Below are positions 17,127 to 25,748 of a stretch of 64,000 nt of DNA, in pieces. Positions within the stretch are counted from its first letter, which is position 1, and each line of letters opens with the position of its first letter. The translations under genes were made by a program, and so were the position numbers. Under the pieces are notes generated by a model. The model made no database searches and was not told the DNA's origin. It worked only from the letters and a program-made list of their open reading frames with translations. The stretch comes from Rikenellaceae bacterium (GTDB lineage Bacteria; Bacteroidota; Bacteroidia; Bacteroidales; Rikenellaceae): the NCBI GenBank assembly GCA_015060115.1, contig SUZB01000001.1:114929-178928 (forward strand). Reading direction: 5' to 3'.

Positions 17127-18191
17127 ATGAAGATGAGTAAGATAGAGTTTAATCCCAACGGCGTTATTCCCGATAATGGCAACTACTTCGGTATGCCTGT
17201 CGAGGCTGATGATGCCGCCCTTGTGCTTATCTCGGCACCTTGGGACGCCACCACTGCGCGTCGCAATGGTAGCAGCTATGCTCCCGATGCCATCATCGAG
17301 GCTTCGCGCAAGATAGATTTCTATGAGCCCAGCGCACCCTATTCGTGGCGCAAGGGTATTGCAACACTCCCTATCGACTACTCTATTCAGGACCTCTCGC
17401 ACCGCCTGCGTAGCGATGCTCAGCGTGTGGTTAAGGTCTACGAGGAGATGGGCTTGGAGGGCTTAGATAATATCATCTACTCGCGCCGTTTGCGCCATGT
17501 TAATGAGGGCTCGTTGGCCGTCAATGAGAACATCTACCGCCAGTCGCAGGAGTGGTTAAGTCGAGGTAAGATTGTAGGCTTGGTTGGTGGCGACCAGTCA
17601 TCGGCATTTGGCCTTATGAGTGCCGTATCCGAAAAATACGATGGCGTGGGTATCCTGCATATCGACTCGAAGAGCGACCTTAAGGAGGCATATCAGGGCT
17701 TCGAGCACTCTCACGCCTCGGTTATGCACAATGTGTTGCGCGACCTTGTGGGCGTTAGCCGTGTTGTTGCGGTTGGTGTTCGTGAGTTCTCGCCTGCCGA
17801 GTGGGAGCGTGCCGAGAGCGATGAGCGCATCAAGTTCTTCACGGGTCAATACATCTGGTCATCGCACTTCGAGGGCAAGATATGGTCGAAAATCTGCGAG
17901 GAGATTGTTGCCGAGTTGCCTGAGAGGGTCTATGTGTCGTTGGATATAGACGGTCTGACTATCGAGTGCGCACCTCATAACTCAACACTTATCCCCGGTG
18001 GCTTGCGCTTCCCTGAGGTGGTCTACCTTTTGGGTCGTATCGTGGCTGCGGGCAAGGAGATTGTGGGCTTCGACCTTACGGAGGTGGTGCCCGATATGGA
18101 GGATAAGACCGATGCAGAGATTGCAGCGCGTATGCTCTTCAAGCTATGTAGCGTGGCGCTGAAGAACTACGATGCTGAAGATGTTTTGTAG
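17127..18191 (+). CDS. arginase/agmatinase/formiminoglutamase-fold protein with missing metal ligands
   Basis: A 354-aa ureohydrolase-fold protein. The fold motifs are present in order but altered: GGDQS (154-158) where active enzymes have GGDHS, HIDSKSD (178-184) where DAHxD is expected, and SLDIDGLTIECAP (271-283) where SxDxDxxDP is expected. Two histidine ligands of the binuclear Mn site are thus Gln157 and Lys182, while Asp180, Asp184, Asp273 and Asp275 remain. It could be mononuclear, bind another metal, or be a non-catalytic regulator. An N-terminal extension of about 30 residues precedes LISAPWD. First gene of a run with nhaA and two FKBP genes. Confidence 0.75.
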   Translation: MKMSKIEFNPNGVIPDNGNYFGMPVEADDAALVLISAPWDATTARRNGSSYAPDAIIEASRKIDFYEPSAPYSWRKGIATLPIDYSIQDLSHRLRSDAQRVVKVYEEMGLEGLDNIIYSRRLRHVNEGSLAVNENIYRQSQEWLSRGKIVGLVGGDQSSAFGLMSAVSEKYDGVGILHIDSKSDLKEAYQGFEHSHASVMHNVLRDLVGVSRVVAVGVREFSPAEWERAESDERIKFFTGQYIWSSHFEGKIWSKICEEIVAELPERVYVSLDIDGLTIECAPHNSTLIPGGLRFPEVVYLLGRIVAAGKEIVGFDLTEVVPDMEDKTDAEIAARMLFKLCSVALKNYDAEDVL

Positions 18192-18223
18192 CGAAAGTTC
18201 TCTTAAATTTACTTAAATAAAAA

Positions 18224-19609
18224 ATGTCGATATTTACTAAGTTTGGTAGAGTGAAGCGCAGCCATATTATGTCGAAGCGCGGACATAGTTTTCTGCGAGC
18301 GCCTTGGGCAGGTGGTATTGTGCTTGTGATGTGTGTTGTTGTTGCTATGTTGTTGGCAAATCTGCCTGCAACGAGTGCTATGTATCACCACATTTTGCAC
18401 ATGGACCTCAGCATTATGATTGATGGCCACCTCTTCCCCGAGGGTATGACCTTCGAGAAGTTCGTCAACGATGCGTTGATGGTTATCTTCTTCTTTACTG
18501 TGGGTCTTGAGATTCGCCGAGAACTATCTGATGGACAGCTCTCTACACCCAAGAAGGCGGTATTGCCTATCGTGGCAGCGTTGGGCGGTATGCTTGCCCC
18601 TGCGGCTATCTATATGGCATTTAACTTCGGTACAGAGGTTGCAAGCGGTTGGGGTATCCCTACGGCTACGGATATCGCCTTTGCTATCGGTATTATGTCG
18701 CTCTTGGGCAATCGTGTGCCTATCTCACTTAAGGTATTCCTTACGGCGTTGGCTGTTGCCGACGACCTTGGTGCAATCATCGTTATCGCACTCTTCTACG
18801 GCGAGACACCCAACCTTATGCTCTTGGGTATTGCCATTATTATTATGGTGGGCATCTACTTTATGCGCCGTATGGGTGAGTTCCGTATCATCGCCTATCT
18901 TGTGCCCGCCGTTGTTGTCTGGATTTTGTTCTACTACTCGGGTGTTCACGCCACTATCTCAGGTGTTGCAATGGCGATGCTTATCCCCACAAAACCCCGT
19001 TATAGCCACTCTTACTACCTCCACAAATCCGAGGTTATACAGCGTAATATCGCCGAAGCTCACCTAATTGAGAATAAAGATGAGCGCGAGGAGATATATC
19101 GCTACAACCTCAACCGTATGAAGCAGATATCTAACGGTGCCGAGGGTATGAGCCACCGTATGGAGCACCTTCTTATGCCCTATGTAAACTTTATTATTAT
19201 GCCTATCTTCGCCTTGGCGAATGCTGGCGTGCATATCGAGTCGGCTGAGTACTTCAATATCTTCGAGTACTCGCCTGAGATTGGCTCTGTGGGTATGGGT
19301 ATCTTCTTCGGCCTTGTCTTTGGTAAGCCTCTCGGCATCTCGCTCTTCAGCTACCTCTCTATCAAGCTCGGCTTGGCTGAGAAGCCCGCTGGTGCCACTT
19401 GGCCTATGCTCATCGCTGTGGCGTGCTTGGGCGGTATCGGCTTTACGATGTCTATCTTTGTCGATAACCTCGCTTTCGATGCAGCTACCCACTTCGACTA
19501 TATCTGCAAGGGCAAGATTGCTATCCTGTTGGCATCGACAATGGCGGCTGTGCTTGGCTCGTTGCTTATCCTCTTCGAGGCTCGCCGCGAACAAAAGAAA
19601 AGAAAATAA
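18224..19609 (+). CDS. nhaA: Na+/H+ antiporter NhaA
   Basis: Inner-membrane antiporter exchanging sodium for protons in pH and salt homeostasis. The core ATDIAFAIGIMSLLG and LTALAVADDLGAI (paired Asp of the ion site) are intact, and GGIGFTMSIFVDNLAF is near the end. At 461 aa it is about 70 longer than E. coli NhaA because of a charged cytoplasmic insertion (about 275-310, EDIEEAHL-like, Lys/Glu/Arg-rich) seen in Bacteroidota forms. It lies 32 bases after the arginase-like gene and 6 before an FKBP gene. Confidence 0.95.
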   Translation: MSIFTKFGRVKRSHIMSKRGHSFLRAPWAGGIVLVMCVVVAMLLANLPATSAMYHHILHMDLSIMIDGHLFPEGMTFEKFVNDALMVIFFFTVGLEIRRELSDGQLSTPKKAVLPIVAALGGMLAPAAIYMAFNFGTEVASGWGIPTATDIAFAIGIMSLLGNRVPISLKVFLTALAVADDLGAIIVIALFYGETPNLMLLGIAIIIMVGIYFMRRMGEFRIIAYLVPAVVVWILFYYSGVHATISGVAMAMLIPTKPRYSHSYYLHKSEVIQRNIAEAHLIENKDEREEIYRYNLNRMKQISNGAEGMSHRMEHLLMPYVNFIIMPIFALANAGVHIESAEYFNIFEYSPEIGSVGMGIFFGLVFGKPLGISLFSYLSIKLGLAEKPAGATWPMLIAVACLGGIGFTMSIFVDNLAFDAATHFDYICKGKIAILLASTMAAVLGSLLILFEARREQKKRK

Positions 19610-19615
19610 ACCTAT

Positions 19616-20326
19616 ATGAAACAGACTATTCTCGCCGTATTTACGGCTATCATACTCTTTACATCGTGCGACCTCTTGCAGCGCAACGAGGCACCCGTAG
19701 TCGTTGAGCCTAAGATGCTCAATAGTGCCGACTCGATGTCCTATGTTATGGGTCTAAATCTTGGTCTAAACCTTATCGCTGCCGACTCTATGCTCAATAC
19801 CGAGATGGTCTGCATGGGTATCCGTGATGTATATGCCCAGAGCCATAAGCTCACCGACGAGGAGGCCCGCAACGCCTTCCTTAAGTATATGAACTGGGAC
19901 AACTATGAGCGTGTCAAGGCCTACGAAACACAATTCTTGGAGGATTTGCGCAAGGCCGACCGTAAATTTGTGGCGACAACCTCGGGCCTTACATACAAGG
20001 TGCGTGAGTTGGGCGATATGAAGAGTGTGGCACGCAGCACGCGCGACACTATCGAGGTATGCTACCGTGTGCTTAACTCTGCCGGCGAAGTTGTAGATAC
20101 CACCTACTACAATAGCGACACATTGCGTCTTGCGCTTGGCGATATGACTCGTGGTGCTCAGGAGGCAACACGCCTTATCGGCAAGGGTGGCCATATCGAG
20201 GCGTGGTTGCCCTCGACACTCGCCTTTGGCTCGGCTGGTTGCGACTCGCTCGATGTCAAGCCCAACACGATGCTCTACTACGAGATTCGCCTCTTGGAGG
20301 TGATACCTCGCAATCGCAGATACTAA
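19616..20326 (+). CDS. FKBP-type peptidyl-prolyl isomerase lipoprotein
   Basis: Lipoprotein of 236 aa with lipobox FTSC (Cys18). An N-terminal dimerisation-like segment (SMSYVMGLNLGLNL, as in FkpA/Mip) is followed by an FKBP domain near 115-232 (SGLTYKVRELG .. VEVCYRVLNSAGEVVDTT .. GGHIEAWLPSTLAFGSAG). Canonical FKBP aromatic residues are only partly kept, so activity may be weak. Probable envelope chaperone. Cotranscribed with the next FKBP gene. Confidence 0.85.
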   Translation: MKQTILAVFTAIILFTSCDLLQRNEAPVVVEPKMLNSADSMSYVMGLNLGLNLIAADSMLNTEMVCMGIRDVYAQSHKLTDEEARNAFLKYMNWDNYERVKAYETQFLEDLRKADRKFVATTSGLTYKVRELGDMKSVARSTRDTIEVCYRVLNSAGEVVDTTYYNSDTLRLALGDMTRGAQEATRLIGKGGHIEAWLPSTLAFGSAGCDSLDVKPNTMLYYEIRLLEVIPRNRRY

Positions 20327-20360
20327 CAAAAAACTATAAATTAAACACTATCAAACTATT

Positions 20361-21545
20361 ATGAAAAAACTTTTGTTTGTTTTCGTTGCCGCTGCACTCG
20401 CTGTGTCGTGTGGTGGCCGTGATTACTACTTTGCAGAGGCACAGTCGTATGCCTACAACGACCCTGAGGCTGAGTTCGACACCCTCTCTTATGCTGTGGG
20501 TATGAACCTTGGTCTTAATGTAAGCCTTAACTATGGTGAGGCTGGTATGACTATCGAGCCTTTGAAGGAGGCCTTCACTGCTGAGATTAACAAGTCTACT
20601 GTTGACCACGACTTCCTCGATGCTAATCGTGAGGTGCTTAACGCCTTCAGCGATGAGCGTATGCGCCCCTATATGATGGCTAAGCGTATGGCGATGTTTA
20701 CTAAGGATACCGTAAAGAAGGAGCTTCCTGCACTCTTCGACGAGGAGTATTCTGTAGAGCGTATCGCCACCGCTCTTGGCCACGATATGGCGCAGTATAT
20801 CCGCAATACAATGTCGAAGGTAAATCTTCACTATCTCTTCCAGGCTATGGACGATGCTATGAAGGTTGAGAGTCAGGCAGTTATTGACGACTGTATGCAG
20901 ATTAGCACTATGCAGCTTCGTGATGTTATGCAGAGCTATTATGGCAAGGAGCTTCCCGCCGAGATTAACAACTTCTCTAAGGAGTGGTTGCGTGGTATCT
21001 CTAAGAAGGGCGATGTTGAGATGTTTGCCGTAGGTGCCGACACCCTCTACTATCGTGTCGAGAACCCCGGCTCGGAGTTGCGCCCTACAAACGACTACGA
21101 CACTATCAGCTTCCGTTACGAGGGTTACACTTGTCGTGGTGTGCTCTTTGAGTCTACCGCAAAGCGTGCTGCCGATGTTCGCAAGCAGATTGCTAAGTTG
21201 CAGGCAGATACTACTATTTCGGAGGATAAGCGTGCTGAGCGCCTCGCTAAGCTTGAGGAGCAGGCACTCAAGGCCGAGCAGCCTACAATTCCTCTCTCTC
21301 AGTTCCGTGTGCCTGGTGCTATCGAGGCTATGAAGAAGATTGGTGCTGGTGGCGAGATCACCGTATGGATGCCCGCAGAGCTTGCTTATGGCGCTCGTGG
21401 CAACCGTGCAGTACTTCCGAACGAGGCTATCGTAATGCACATCGAGCTTAAGGATGTTAAGCCTGGTGTAGAGATTCCCAAGCCTGCTATGAAGCCTCTC
21501 AAACCGGTGGAGGTTAAAAAGCCTAAGGTGATGCAGCTCAAGTAA
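20361..21545 (+). CDS. FKBP-type peptidyl-prolyl isomerase lipoprotein (long form)
   Basis: Lipoprotein of 394 aa, lipobox AVSC (Cys17). Its N-terminal region shares DTLSYAVGMNLGLNVSLNYG with the upstream paralogue, suggesting tandem duplication. The FKBP domain lies near 220-375 (FRYEGYTCRGVLFEST .. GAGGEITVWMPAELAYGARG .. IVMHIELKDV) and is interrupted by a Lys/Glu-rich coiled-coil insertion (about 268-310). Likely periplasmic folding factor. Followed by R1 copy C. Confidence 0.87.
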   Translation: MKKLLFVFVAAALAVSCGGRDYYFAEAQSYAYNDPEAEFDTLSYAVGMNLGLNVSLNYGEAGMTIEPLKEAFTAEINKSTVDHDFLDANREVLNAFSDERMRPYMMAKRMAMFTKDTVKKELPALFDEEYSVERIATALGHDMAQYIRNTMSKVNLHYLFQAMDDAMKVESQAVIDDCMQISTMQLRDVMQSYYGKELPAEINNFSKEWLRGISKKGDVEMFAVGADTLYYRVENPGSELRPTNDYDTISFRYEGYTCRGVLFESTAKRAADVRKQIAKLQADTTISEDKRAERLAKLEEQALKAEQPTIPLSQFRVPGAIEAMKKIGAGGEITVWMPAELAYGARGNRAVLPNEAIVMHIELKDVKPGVEIPKPAMKPLKPVEVKKPKVMQLK

Positions 21546-21630
21546 TCTATTGTTATAAGGGGCAAAATCTGATGCCTTAGTCCAAAGCCCGAATGGTGCA
21601 TACTTTTGTGTATGTCCATTCGGGCTTTGG
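21546..21630 (+). repeat. R1 copy C
   Basis: Diverged 5' arm TATTGTTATAAGGGGC directly after the FKBP stop, and hairpin 21582-21630 with stem CCAAAGCCCGAATGG/CCATTCGGGCTTTGG and apical ATAC..GTAT instead of GTAC..GTAC, a paired change. Likely terminator. Confidence 0.7.
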
Positions 21631-21654
21631 TAGTTTTTAGTTTTTAGTTGTTAG

Positions 21655-21680
21655 AGTTGCGCTCCGAGGGAGCGCAGAGG
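21655..21680 (+). repeat. R5 left-end fragment
   Basis: GCGCTCC-GAG-GGAGCGC matches the left terminal hairpin of R5 without the rest, preceded by R4-like TTTTTAGTTGTTAGAG. Confidence 0.5.
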
Positions 21681-21682
21681 TT

Positions 21683-21800
21683 TTTTTAAGACCTTAGGAC
21701 TTTAAGACCTTAGGACCTTACGAGGTCGGGTATCACAATTTTTTTCCTATCGTCTTATCGTCTTATCGTCTTACTGGTCTTATCGTCTTACTGGTCCTAC
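21683..21800 (+). repeat. R2 copy 3
   Basis: aagacc/aggacc units, centre TTACGAGGTCGGGTATCAC, then gtcttatc units. R4 heptamers follow to about 21832. Confidence 0.7.
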
Positions 21801-21870
21801 TCTAACAACTACCAACTACCAACTAACAACTTTTTTTGCAAAACAGTTGCATATTCCCGATAATTTTTTA

Positions 21871-21878
21871 TATCTTTG
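21871..21878 (+). promoter_or_regulatory. glyA promoter
   Basis: TATCTTTG with GTTG 21 bases upstream (21846-21849). Predicts a leader of about 85 nt. Confidence 0.6.
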
Positions 21879-21968
21879 TTGGTTAGGAATACAACTATAT
21901 TTATAGAGCATACCTCTTTTATGGTGTATACCTTAAAAATTAAAAAACTTAAAACTTAAAATACTACA

Positions 21969-23249
21969 ATGAACAAAGATTTACAGATTTTTGACTTGAT
22001 CGCCGAGGAGCGCTCTCGTCAGACCAAGGGTATCGAGCTTATCGCTTCGGAGAACTTCGTGAGCGATCAGGTGATGGCAGCTATGGGTTCGGTATGTACC
22101 AACAAGTACGCTGAGGGTTACCCCGCAGCACGCTACTATGGCGGTTGCGAGGTGGTAGATAAGATTGAGAACCTCGCTATCGAGCGCCTCTGCAAGATCT
22201 ATGGCGCTGAGTATGCCAATGTACAGCCCCACTCTGGCGCTCAGGCAAATATGGCAGTATTCTTCGCTTGCCTCAAGCCCGGTGATACCTTTATGGGTCT
22301 CGACCTCTCGCACGGTGGCCACCTCTCACACGGCTCACCGGTAAATATGTCGGGTCAGTACTTCAAGGCCGTAGGCTATAAGCTCAAGGAGGAGACCGGC
22401 AACATCGACTACGACGAGATGGAGGCATTGGCATTGGAGCACAAGCCCAAGCTTATCATCGGTGGTGCTTCGGCATTCTCTCGTGAGTGGGACTACAAGC
22501 GTATGCGCGAGATTGCCGACAAGGTTGGCGCTCTCTTGCTCGTTGATATGGCTCATACCGCAGGTCTTATCGCGGCTGGCCTCTTGGACAACCCCGTTAA
22601 GTATGCACATATCGTAACCTCTACCACCCACAAGACACTTCGTGGTCCTCGTGGCGGTATCATTCTTATGGGCAAGGACTTCGACAATCCTTGGGGCTAC
22701 ACCACACCTAAGGGCGTAGTGAAGAAGATGTCGCAAATTCTCAACTCTGCAGTATTCCCCGGTATTCAGGGCGGTCCTCTTGAGCATGTTATCGCAGCTA
22801 AGGCTGTTGCCTTTGGCGAGGCTCTCACCCCCGAGTACAAGGAGTACCAGCAGCAGGTAGTGAAGAATGCCAAGGCGTTGGCTGAGGCTCTCACCAAGCG
22901 TGGCTATAAGATTGTATCTGGCGGTACCGACAACCACCTTATGTTGGTTGATCTCCGCACCAAGTTCCCCGAGCTTACAGGTAAGCTTGCCGAGAAGTGC
23001 CTTGTAGCAGCCGACATCACCACCAACAAGAATATGGTGCCCTTCGACTCGCGTACCCCCTTCACCACTTCAGGTCTTCGCTTCGGTACTCCCGCAATCA
23101 CCACCCGAGGTCTTAAGGAGGATAAGATGGACTACATCGCAGAGCTTATCGACCGCGTATTGTGCGACCCCGAGAACGAGGAGAATATCGCAGCTGTTCG
23201 TAAGGATGTGAATGCGTTGATGAATAATTATCCCCTCTTCGCATGGTAA
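21969..23249 (+). CDS. glyA: serine hydroxymethyltransferase
   Basis: PLP enzyme that interconverts serine and glycine with tetrahydrofolate, the main source of one-carbon units. Seen: [41 protein letters not shown] and [13 protein letters not shown] with the PLP lysine near residue 222. Length 426 aa is normal. Monocistronic, with R1 copy D directly after the stop. Confidence 0.97.
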   Translation: MNKDLQIFDLIAEERSRQTKGIELIASENFVSDQVMAAMGSVCTNKYAEGYPAARYYGGCEVVDKIENLAIERLCKIYGAEYANVQPHSGAQANMAVFFACLKPGDTFMGLDLSHGGHLSHGSPVNMSGQYFKAVGYKLKEETGNIDYDEMEALALEHKPKLIIGGASAFSREWDYKRMREIADKVGALLLVDMAHTAGLIAAGLLDNPVKYAHIVTSTTHKTLRGPRGGIILMGKDFDNPWGYTTPKGVVKKMSQILNSAVFPGIQGGPLEHVIAAKAVAFGEALTPEYKEYQQQVVKNAKALAEALTKRGYKIVSGGTDNHLMLVDLRTKFPELTGKLAEKCLVAADITTNKNMVPFDSRTPFTTSGLRFGTPAITTRGLKEDKMDYIAELIDRVLCDPENEENIAAVRKDVNALMNNYPLFAW

Positions 23250-23380
23250 AATTCTTGTGATAAGGGGCATCCTTCGAATTATCCTAAAAAGTGCCGTCAA
23301 TGAGCAGTACGCCCAAGTACAGCCCATCGACGGCATTTTCACGATAATCCAAATTATGCCCCTTCTGACAAGAATTTTGC
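23248..23380 (+). repeat. R1 copy D (complete; identical to copy E)
   Basis: 133 bases identical to 24341-24473. Outer arms ATTCTTGTGATAAGGGGC and GCCCCTTCTGACAAGAAT; hairpin 23292-23335 with TGCCGTC/GACGGCA stem and AGTAC..GTACA apex. A second degenerate 3' arm (CTCTGACAAGAATTTT) follows near 23432-23448. Confidence 0.8.
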
Positions 23381-23478
23381 GGGGTATGTCCCATCCGCCA
23401 TTTTTCGTGTCAGCGCCACATTAGCACCACTCTGACAAGAATTTTGGCGGGGTGCTGATTGGAATCAAGTCTATTAGT

Positions 23479-23566
23479 GAGTTTAAGGAGTGTAGTGAGG
23501 TTAGGGATAAATGTTGGTAGTGCTCTTCTCTAACTTCTCTAAATTCCCTAAATTCATTAAACTCTC
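23479..23566 (+). repeat. R6 copy 2
   Basis: GAGTTTAAGGAGTGTAGTGA on the left and TAAACTC on the right, matching 10241-10336. Confidence 0.65.
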
Positions 23567-23576
23567 TTTATTAATG

Positions 23577-23642
23577 CACCCCTCTTACCCCTTAGACCCC
23601 TTTTGCCCCTTGGGGCTTTAGCCCGCAGGCGGAACGCCTGCT
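23577..23642 (+). repeat. R5 right-end fragment
   Basis: Carries the ccccttagacccctttt segment and the GCAGGCG/CGCCTGC terminal hairpin. R4 heptamers follow up to the start of the DUF2461 gene. Confidence 0.6.
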
Positions 23643-23681
23643 CTCTAACAACTAATAACTAACAACTCAACTCCATTTCCC

Positions 23682-24353
23682 GTGAAAGAGATTCTTGACT
23701 TCCTTTCTGACCTGCACGACAACAACAACCGCGAGTGGTTTGAGGCTAACCGCGAGCGCTATCGTCGTGTGCTTCAGAAACATAACGCCAATGTTGAGCG
23801 ACTTATCGAGCTAATATCTGAGTTCGACCCCTCGGTCGAGGGTGCAACCATAGCATCGAGCACCTATCGTATCTATCGCGATACCCGCTTTTCGAAGGAT
23901 AAGACGCCCTACAAAGACTTCTTTAGCGCCTTTATTGTGCGTGGTGGCAAGCGTAGTGGCTATGGTGGCTACTACCTCCATATCTCGCCTAAGGGCCACA
24001 CTTGGGGTGAGGGCTCATTCCTTGCGGCGGGCAATGTGTGCCCAGAGCCGGAGGTGCTACGCAGTATGCGCGAGGAGATTGAGGATCACGCCGAGGAGAT
24101 GGTAGAAAATATTGCCCGTAGTGGCTTCAGCCTCACCACCGACAACTCGCTAAAGCGCACTCCGCGAGGCTTCTCGGTAGCTCCAGAATATGAATATCTT
24201 CTTCGTCAGCGCGAGCTATGCCTCTCACGCCCAATCACTTTGGAGTGGCTCTTGCAACCCGACTGGCTGGAGCAGACTGCCGAGCTCTTCAGTAGGTGCA
24301 AGCCTTTCTTAGATCAGGTTAATCGCGCCATCGAATACGCAAAATTCTTGTGA
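23682..24353 (+). CDS. DUF2461 family protein (TIGR02453-like)
   Basis: A 223-aa protein with the family hallmarks FLSDLHDNNNREWFEANRERY at the start, STYRIYRDTRFSKDKTPYKD near 60-80 and GGYYLHISPKG near 95-105. The biochemical role of the family is unknown to me. The GTG start at 23682 fits family N termini. It sits in repeat sequence: R4 abuts the start, and the last three codons plus TGA are supplied by R1 copy E. Confidence 0.88.
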   Translation: MKEILDFLSDLHDNNNREWFEANRERYRRVLQKHNANVERLIELISEFDPSVEGATIASSTYRIYRDTRFSKDKTPYKDFFSAFIVRGGKRSGYGGYYLHISPKGHTWGEGSFLAAGNVCPEPEVLRSMREEIEDHAEEMVENIARSGFSLTTDNSLKRTPRGFSVAPEYEYLLRQRELCLSRPITLEWLLQPDWLEQTAELFSRCKPFLDQVNRAIEYAKFL

Positions 24354-24473
24354 TAAGGGGCATCCTTCGAATTATCCTAAAAAGTGCCGTCAATGAGCAG
24401 TACGCCCAAGTACAGCCCATCGACGGCATTTTCACGATAATCCAAATTATGCCCCTTCTGACAAGAATTTTGC
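24341..24473 (+). repeat. R1 copy E, overlapping the end of the DUF2461 gene
   Basis: Identical to copy D over 133 bases. The TGA inside TTCTTGTGATAAGGGG is the stop codon of the DUF2461 gene, so the element encodes its last residues (KFL). Confidence 0.8.
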
Positions 24474-24513
24474 TGAGTGCTGACCGGAAGGTCATAGGCT
24501 AAGACCGATAGGA

Positions 24514-24626
24514 TTTTTTTAAGACGAGTAGGACAAGTAAGACGAGTAGGACAAGTAAGACAATATGATGCTCGACCTCTTAATGGTCTTTCGGTCTTAA
24601 TGTCCTAAAGTCTTATCTATCTTAAT
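24514..24626 (+). repeat. R2 copy 4
   Basis: Two AAGACGAGTAGGACAAGTA units, centre ATGATGCTCGACCTCTTAAT, then gtctta units. Orientation follows copy E. Confidence 0.65.
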
Positions 24627-24658
24627 AAAATCTTTGCTCTATATTTTTGCCGACACCT

Positions 24659-24707
24659 CTATAGCGTTGCGCTGAGGTGCGAGTCTTAGCGCAACGACTA
24701 TAGCGGA
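24659..24707 (-). terminator. long hairpin after the 74-aa membrane protein gene
   Basis: CTATAGCGTTGCGCT pairs with AGCGCAACGACTATAG around a 14-nt loop, just past the stop of the minus-strand gene. There is no T-tract, so it may be a 3'-end protector rather than a true intrinsic terminator. Confidence 0.5.
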
Positions 24708-24720
24708 GCGTTCGCTACTA

Positions 24721-24945
24721 CTATATCGGCTTGATATGCTTGTGTGAGTAGCGGTTTTGGAATTCACGATGTTGCTTGATGCGTCGTCGCGACTCCACAA
24801 AACCTATGAATGTTGCAATGCTCACGATAAGGAGTATCGCAGCCCACAAGAACTCTCCAATAGCAGCCATAATGAGAGTTGCAGGTGTAGCAACAACTAC
24901 TGCCACAAGGCATAAAACAAGCAGAATACGGTAGTTGCGAATCAT
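24721..24945 (-). CDS. small two-helix membrane protein, unknown function
   Basis: 74 aa with two hydrophobic segments (about 7-28 and 30-48, separated by a short GEFLW turn) and a basic cytoplasmic tail rich in Arg, Lys and His. No family recognised. Support is the membrane-protein composition, the ATG start and the downstream hairpin; no clear promoter is visible. Confidence 0.5.
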   Translation of the reverse strand: MIRNYRILLVLCLVAVVVATPATLIMAAIGEFLWAAILLIVSIATFIGFVESRRRIKQHREFQNRYSHKHIKPI

Positions 24946-25493
24946 AGTATTAGATTTTTTAGGTTAAATAAATTGCCATCTAATACCACCCGAACTCCTA
25001 TGTGGTTGATTTGGTAAAAAAGAAAGTGTGGAGCCGATTTTCGTTTACCAAATCGAAGGTTGTGGAAAGACCTATGCAAGAATAAACGATACAATACCCC
25101 ACACTTGGATAGTATGGGGTAGATGCACAAGAAGTGTGCATAGCCCGATAACTATACAAGAGATGAGTGAAGTCCGTTCCGTCCACTTGCAATTGAAAAC
25201 TTCCACATTTTCGATTTTGGACAAAAGCGAAAAACACTTTCGTAAAAATATGTCTGCCAAGACTATCTGCCTTGACGCCACAAAGATAGAAAAAATTTCT
25301 TGAACGGACAACAGAGAAAGAAGATGTCCGACTTCGTTGTTGTCTCTCTCGTCTCTCTCGTCTGCTCTTGTCGTTGGACATTGGCGCCGAAGGCGCGCAA
25401 GGCGGAGCCTTGCCACAAGCCCCTCCTTTGTCAAAGGCAGGGGTTTGGGGTGGAATGTAAATATATTTATCCTCTTATTAAATTATTCGTGCT

Positions 25494-25598
25494 CGATTTT
25501 CTATTACCGTAGGTATCATTACGATATAGGTAACACTCCAAGTTTACTTGAGAGATGTTGCCTATGTCGTAATGTTGGTGCGTAGCACAAGAAAATCG
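25494..25598. repeat. nested inverted repeat, candidate structured RNA
   Basis: CATTACGATATAGGTAACA (25517-25535) pairs with TGTTGCCTATGTCGTAATG (25556-25574) with only two G-U type differences. The loop itself pairs as CTCCAAGT/ACTTGAG. CGATTTTCT (25494-25502) and AGAAAATCG (25590-25598) form an outer stem. Could be an ncRNA, attenuator or small inverted-repeat element. Confidence 0.55.
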
Positions 25599-25639
25599 AA
25601 AATAATAACATCACAATGTTTACTTTTCTTCATTACTAA

Positions 25640-25748
25640 TTTTTTTCGTATCTTTGGCATCATAATGATGCGTCTTCTACAGCTATCTCTTGCAATAAAT
25701 ATCCTTTCAAGTGATGAAAGCTAATTTCTTTTTCGTATCTTTGCACGA
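25640..25748 (+). promoter_or_regulatory. duplicated promoter element driving dnaG
   Basis: Contains two TATCTTTG boxes (25649-25656 and 25736-25743). About 110 bases match the inverse complement of 52743-52850 upstream of yqaA. The second box is 5 nt from the dnaG ATG, implying a leaderless or nearly leaderless mRNA. Confidence 0.65.

Larger units (their letters stand above)
24946..25748. other. 803-bp intergenic region upstream of dnaG
   Basis: No convincing gene, although open frames of 60-127 codons exist on both strands. It holds a ctctcgtctctctcgtct tract near 25340-25370, short hairpins at 25384-25396 (GCGCC-GAA-GGCGC), 25397-25413 (GCAAGGC-GGA-GCCTTGC) and 25419-25445, a large nested inverted repeat at 25494-25598, and the duplicated promoter element at 25640-25748. 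Confidence 0.5.

Noticed and set aside
20334..21440. 368-codon open frame antisense to the FKBP gene
   Set aside because: Shadow of a strongly biased gene; no motifs or start context.
25028..25434. overlapping open frames of 91-127 codons upstream of dnaG
   Set aside because: Frames on both strands overlap each other, include simple repeats, and show no family features.
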